Source: Helicobacteraceae bacterium
GTDB taxonomy: Bacteria; Campylobacterota; Campylobacteria; Campylobacterales; Sulfurimonadaceae
Direction of reading: 5' to 3'
Assembly: GCA_027083665.1 (NCBI GenBank)
Contig: JALWNV010000285.1
Location: 1,761 to 10,716 of the forward strand
DNA: 8,956 bases
How positions within the stretch are numbered: the stretch's first letter is position 1; each line of letters begins with the position of its first letter. A model generated the notes under the pieces. That model was not told the origin of the DNA, searched no databases, and saw only the letters and a list, made by a program, of their open reading frames with translations. The translations under genes were made by a program, and so were the position numbers. Below, piece after piece: positions 6,810 through 8,956 of this stretch.

Positions 6810-7254
6810 GGCAGCGGGCTTTGAGCGACTTGACCGCGATATAGCCGAGCGCGGAGAGGCAAAAACCGAAAAAAGCGCTGATAAGCATGAAAATACCCAT
6901 CGCGCTCGCCATCAGCCACGTGACCGTCGGACAGCACGGATAAAAAGAGAGCGCTGCCGTCACGGCCAGAATCCGCAGCAGAATTTCAAAACGCTCCGTC
7001 GACGCCGTCATGCGATACGAACGGACATAGGCCGGAGAAACGTCGAGAAAGCGCAGCCCGACCGTTTTACGGATCGGCCAGAGCAGAAAACGGGTAGGGC
7101 CGTAATGGATGGTCGCGACAAACGTTACCATATTGATTGCCAGAAAAAAATAGAGAAATTCGGCCCGCTGCGAAAAAACCGCACCGATCACCACGATGCT
7201 GTTGAACAGACGATTCCATTTGACGAACAGAGGCTTTGGAGGATGATACTGCAC
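6799..7254 (-). CDS. DUF4395-like membrane protein
   Basis: This 151-residue integral membrane protein has about four hydrophobic segments (roughly 17-28, 32-49, 91-106 and 112-141). Its layout resembles DUF4395: a first helical pair, a soluble loop with GPTRFLLWPIRKTVG (52-66), then a second pair containing SAFFGFCLSALGY (126-138), where the family typically has 'FGFCLGC'. The cysteines stand out: C107-C108, C132 and a C148-RV-C151 motif at the very C-terminus. No biochemical role is established for the family that I know of. The start is GTG at 7254, preceded by GAGAGAA. It overlaps the GGDEF-EAL gene by 11 bases and is almost certainly co-transcribed with it, so the two may work together at the membrane. 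The family call is by pattern memory; membrane location is firmer than the name. Confidence 0.7.
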   Translation of the reverse strand: MQYHPPKPLFVKWNRLFNSIVVIGAVFSQRAEFLYFFLAINMVTFVATIHYGPTRFLLWPIRKTVGLRFLDVSPAYVRSYRMTASTERFEILLRILAVTAALSFYPCCPTVTWLMASAMGIFMLISAFFGFCLSALGYIAVKSLKARCRVC

Positions 7255-7278
7255 TTCTCTCTCACTTTTTTATCACAA

Positions 7279-7323
7279 ATTGTAATCAAACTGAAGTAAA
7301 AAGAACCTGAATTAAAAATTATA
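7279..7323 (-). promoter_or_regulatory. Candidate promoters for the DUF4395/GGDEF-EAL operon
   Basis: Two -10 boxes on the minus strand lie in the AT-rich gap between the helicase stop and the DUF4395 start. One is a perfect TATAAT (7323 to 7318), giving a leader of nearly 60 bases. The other is TACAAT (7284 to 7279), giving a leader of about 18 bases. Neither has a convincing TTGACA partner. The gap (7255-7332) is markedly richer in A and T than the surrounding genes, as expected of a promoter, and suggests the operon has its own transcription start. Confidence 0.45.
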
Positions 7324-7327
7324 ATTT
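7316..7327. repeat. AT-only palindrome downstream of the helicase gene
   Basis: AAATTATAATTT is a perfect 12-base palindrome 5 bases beyond the helicase stop codon (minus strand) and is followed on that strand by further T residues. An all-AT stem of this length would be too weak for a typical intrinsic terminator. It overlaps the candidate TATAAT box, so its symmetry may be incidental. Confidence 0.3.
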
Positions 7328-7332
7328 CTTAT

Positions 7333-8956
7333 CTATCTATGCAGTTCTTTTATAACCGTATCACGTTGAAGGCTTTCCACCCGCTTCGCCGCGTAGGTAA
7401 ATGCCGCCGGATCCCCGATCACGAGACAGTTTTTCTTCGCACGCGTTATCGCCGTATAGAGCAGCTTGGCATTGAGCATCACCGTGTGCGAAAAGCTCAT
7501 GGGCATTACGACCGTATCGTACTCCGTCCCCTGCACTTTGTGCACGGTCAGAGCATACGCGAGCGTCAGGTGCGTCGGCAGGCGCTCGAAATCGTAACGC
7601 ACGACCGCCGATTCGTTCGGATAGACGACGTACACCGCCTCTTCGTCCGTGTCGATGCGAAAGAGCAGACCGCACATTCCGTTGAAGATACGGCGTTCCT
7701 GCGGAGGCTGTCCCTCTTTGAATCCCTCGGTGCTCCATGCGGGAAGATTTTCGTTCTTGATATGCACAACCTTGTCCATCAGCGCAAATGCCGTATCGCC
7801 TTTTTTGACGCTCGCTTTGGGAGCGGGATTGAAATACGACTGCAGTATCCGGTTGAGGTTTTCCACTCCAAGCGTTCCCCCTTTGACGGGACTGACAACC
7901 TGAAACGTCCGCAGATAACCCCCTATATCACGGTTTTTCAGATACGTTCTCGCCGCCGTCACCGCATCGACCGCCGTTTCGGCGACAGCCGAAAGAATCG
8001 CTTCCGCATGCATCTCCCGGTCGATATAGTCAGCGGGAATGACCGGTCTGAAACAAAAATCCTCATAGGTTCCCGAGATATCCGGAACCCTGCCTTGGCG
8101 AATATCATTAGCAATCACGGCGATCGCCTGATCCGCACTCTGACGGTAAATCCGTGTCAGTTTCACCAGGGGCATCAGCTGCAGCGCGATGATATCGCCG
8201 AGTACGTCGCCCGCCCCGATAGGCGGCAGCTGCGCATCGTCGCCCACGAGGATCAATACGCTGTCGCGACGGCACTTGGAAAGGATACGGGCGAACAGCG
8301 GCGCGTTGATCATCGAACATTCATCGATGAGCACCACCTTGTAGGGCATGAAGTCCTTTGCCTCGAACCGCACCAGCAGGCTCTGGATCGTCGCCCCGTC
8401 GTATCCGGTGGTATCGGCGATCCGCTGCGAGGCGATGCCGCTGAGTGCACAGGTGATGATCGCATCGCTGCCGTAGCGCTTCGCCAGCAGATCAAGCAGT
8501 ACCCGCGATGTCGTACTCTTGCCCGTACCGGCATATCCCACGAGACAAAGCGACCGGTACCCCGCATTGACCGTCTCGACGGCGCGGCGCTGTTCGTCAC
8601 CGAGTTCGATCTCCGACTCGGCCAAAAAGCCATCCGGATCCTCCACAATCACATCATCACGCAACGATCGGCGGCGGCGAAGCTCATCATCGATGAATTT
8701 TTCCGCTTCGTACAGACGCACAGGCGACAACAACCCGTCGCGCAGCGCGACGATGCTTCCCTCGGCGATACGTTCGAGCAGGACGGTTTCGTAATCCCGC
8801 GCCGCATCGCCGTTTTGCAGCAGTTCGTCAAGGGCGGCAAACAGCACCGCTTTGGAAATGCAGCTGTTTCCGTCGCGTTCGCAGCGCAATCCGACGGCGT
8901 AATCCATTGCCGCGCCGACCCGCCGTCCGTCCAGCGGGCTCATGCCCGTCTTCAGC
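7333..8956 (-). CDS. recD2: RecD2-type ATP-dependent DNA helicase, N-terminus cut by window
   Basis: The frame is open to the right edge, so the gene begins outside the window; 536 residues are read from an internal ATG at 8943, and residue numbers below use that codon as 1. Residues 1-90 resemble the helix-hairpin-helix region that precedes the helicase core in RecD2, ending LSPVRLYEAEKFIDDEL. The superfamily 1B core follows: Walker A GYAGTGKST (136-144), motif II IDECSM (206-211), motif III GDDAQLPP (234-241), the motif IV-like LTRIYRQ (262-268), LTVHKVQGTEYD (465-476) and motif VI YTAITRAKKN (496-505). RecD2 enzymes unwind DNA 5'-3' and act in repair independently of RecBC. A RecBCD-type RecD or a TraA-like helicase is less likely given the N-terminal region. 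All motifs are intact. The stop is TAG, 78 bases before the DUF4395 start. Confidence 0.88.
   Translation of the reverse strand, partial: LKTGMSPLDGRRVGAAMDYAVGLRCERDGNSCISKAVLFAALDELLQNGDAARDYETVLLERIAEGSIVALRDGLLSPVRLYEAEKFIDDELRRRRSLRDDVIVEDPDGFLAESEIELGDEQRRAVETVNAGYRSLCLVGYAGTGKSTTSRVLLDLLAKRYGSDAIITCALSGIASQRIADTTGYDGATIQSLLVRFEAKDFMPYKVVLIDECSMINAPLFARILSKCRRDSVLILVGDDAQLPPIGAGDVLGDIIALQLMPLVKLTRIYRQSADQAIAVIANDIRQGRVPDISGTYEDFCFRPVIPADYIDREMHAEAILSAVAETAVDAVTAARTYLKNRDIGGYLRTFQVVSPVKGGTLGVENLNRILQSYFNPAPKASVKKGDTAFALMDKVVHIKNENLPAWSTEGFKEGQPPQERRIFNGMCGLLFRIDTDEEAVYVVYPNESAVVRYDFERLPTHLTLAYALTVHKVQGTEYDTVVMPMSFSHTVMLNAKLLYTAITRAKKNCLVIGDPAAFTYAAKRVESLQRDTVIKELHR

Noticed and set aside
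5652..6824. Long plus-strand open frame (390 codons) opposite the GGDEF-EAL gene
   Set aside because: The opposite strand carries intact GGDEF and EAL motifs; this frame has no recognisable domain and a shadow-like composition.
1..8956. CRISPR arrays, tRNA or rRNA genes, insertion sequences, attachment sites
   Set aside because: No regularly spaced direct repeats, cloverleaf-like segments, transposase motifs or long terminal inverted repeats were seen by eye.

Overview
The window reads as compact chromosomal DNA from a Gram-negative bacterium, GC-rich by eye. Genes are packed tightly, several with 4-base overlaps. Short TATAAT-like -10 boxes without good -35 partners, together with the mix of small membrane and sensory genes, make a high-GC member of the Campylobacterota (Sulfurimonas/Hydrogenimonas/Nitratifractor type) my best guess. 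That assignment is an inference from gene style, not from a marker gene. There are no rRNA or tRNA genes, insertion sequences, CRISPR arrays or phage genes that I can see.

Left part, plus strand (1-2153). The 3' end of an unrecognised gene runs into a two-gene protease unit: a secreted stand-alone subtilase propeptide, then a lipoprotein subtilase (S8) that has its catalytic domain but no propeptide of its own. ATGA overlaps can link all three genes. After a short promoter-bearing gap comes a small, divergent WGR-domain protein.

Middle, minus strand (2203-4202). A GNAT acetyltransferase and an NhaC-type Na+/H+ antiporter form an operon joined by a GTGA overlap. A 60-base divergent promoter region containing three tandem GATAT units separates this operon from a plus-strand secreted L,D-transpeptidase-family protein (4263-4967).

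Right part, minus strand (5100-8956). A DUF4395-like membrane protein is followed, with an 11-base overlap, by a membrane-bound GGDEF-EAL protein with an unusual cysteine-rich N-terminus and both catalytic sites intact. Upstream lies a RecD2-type helicase whose N-terminus is cut by the window edge.

The two most interesting units are the split propeptide/lipoprotein subtilase pair and the cysteine-rich DUF4395 plus GGDEF-EAL pair, which could be a redox- or metal-responsive cyclic-di-GMP switch. Both functional readings are hypotheses from sequence and layout.
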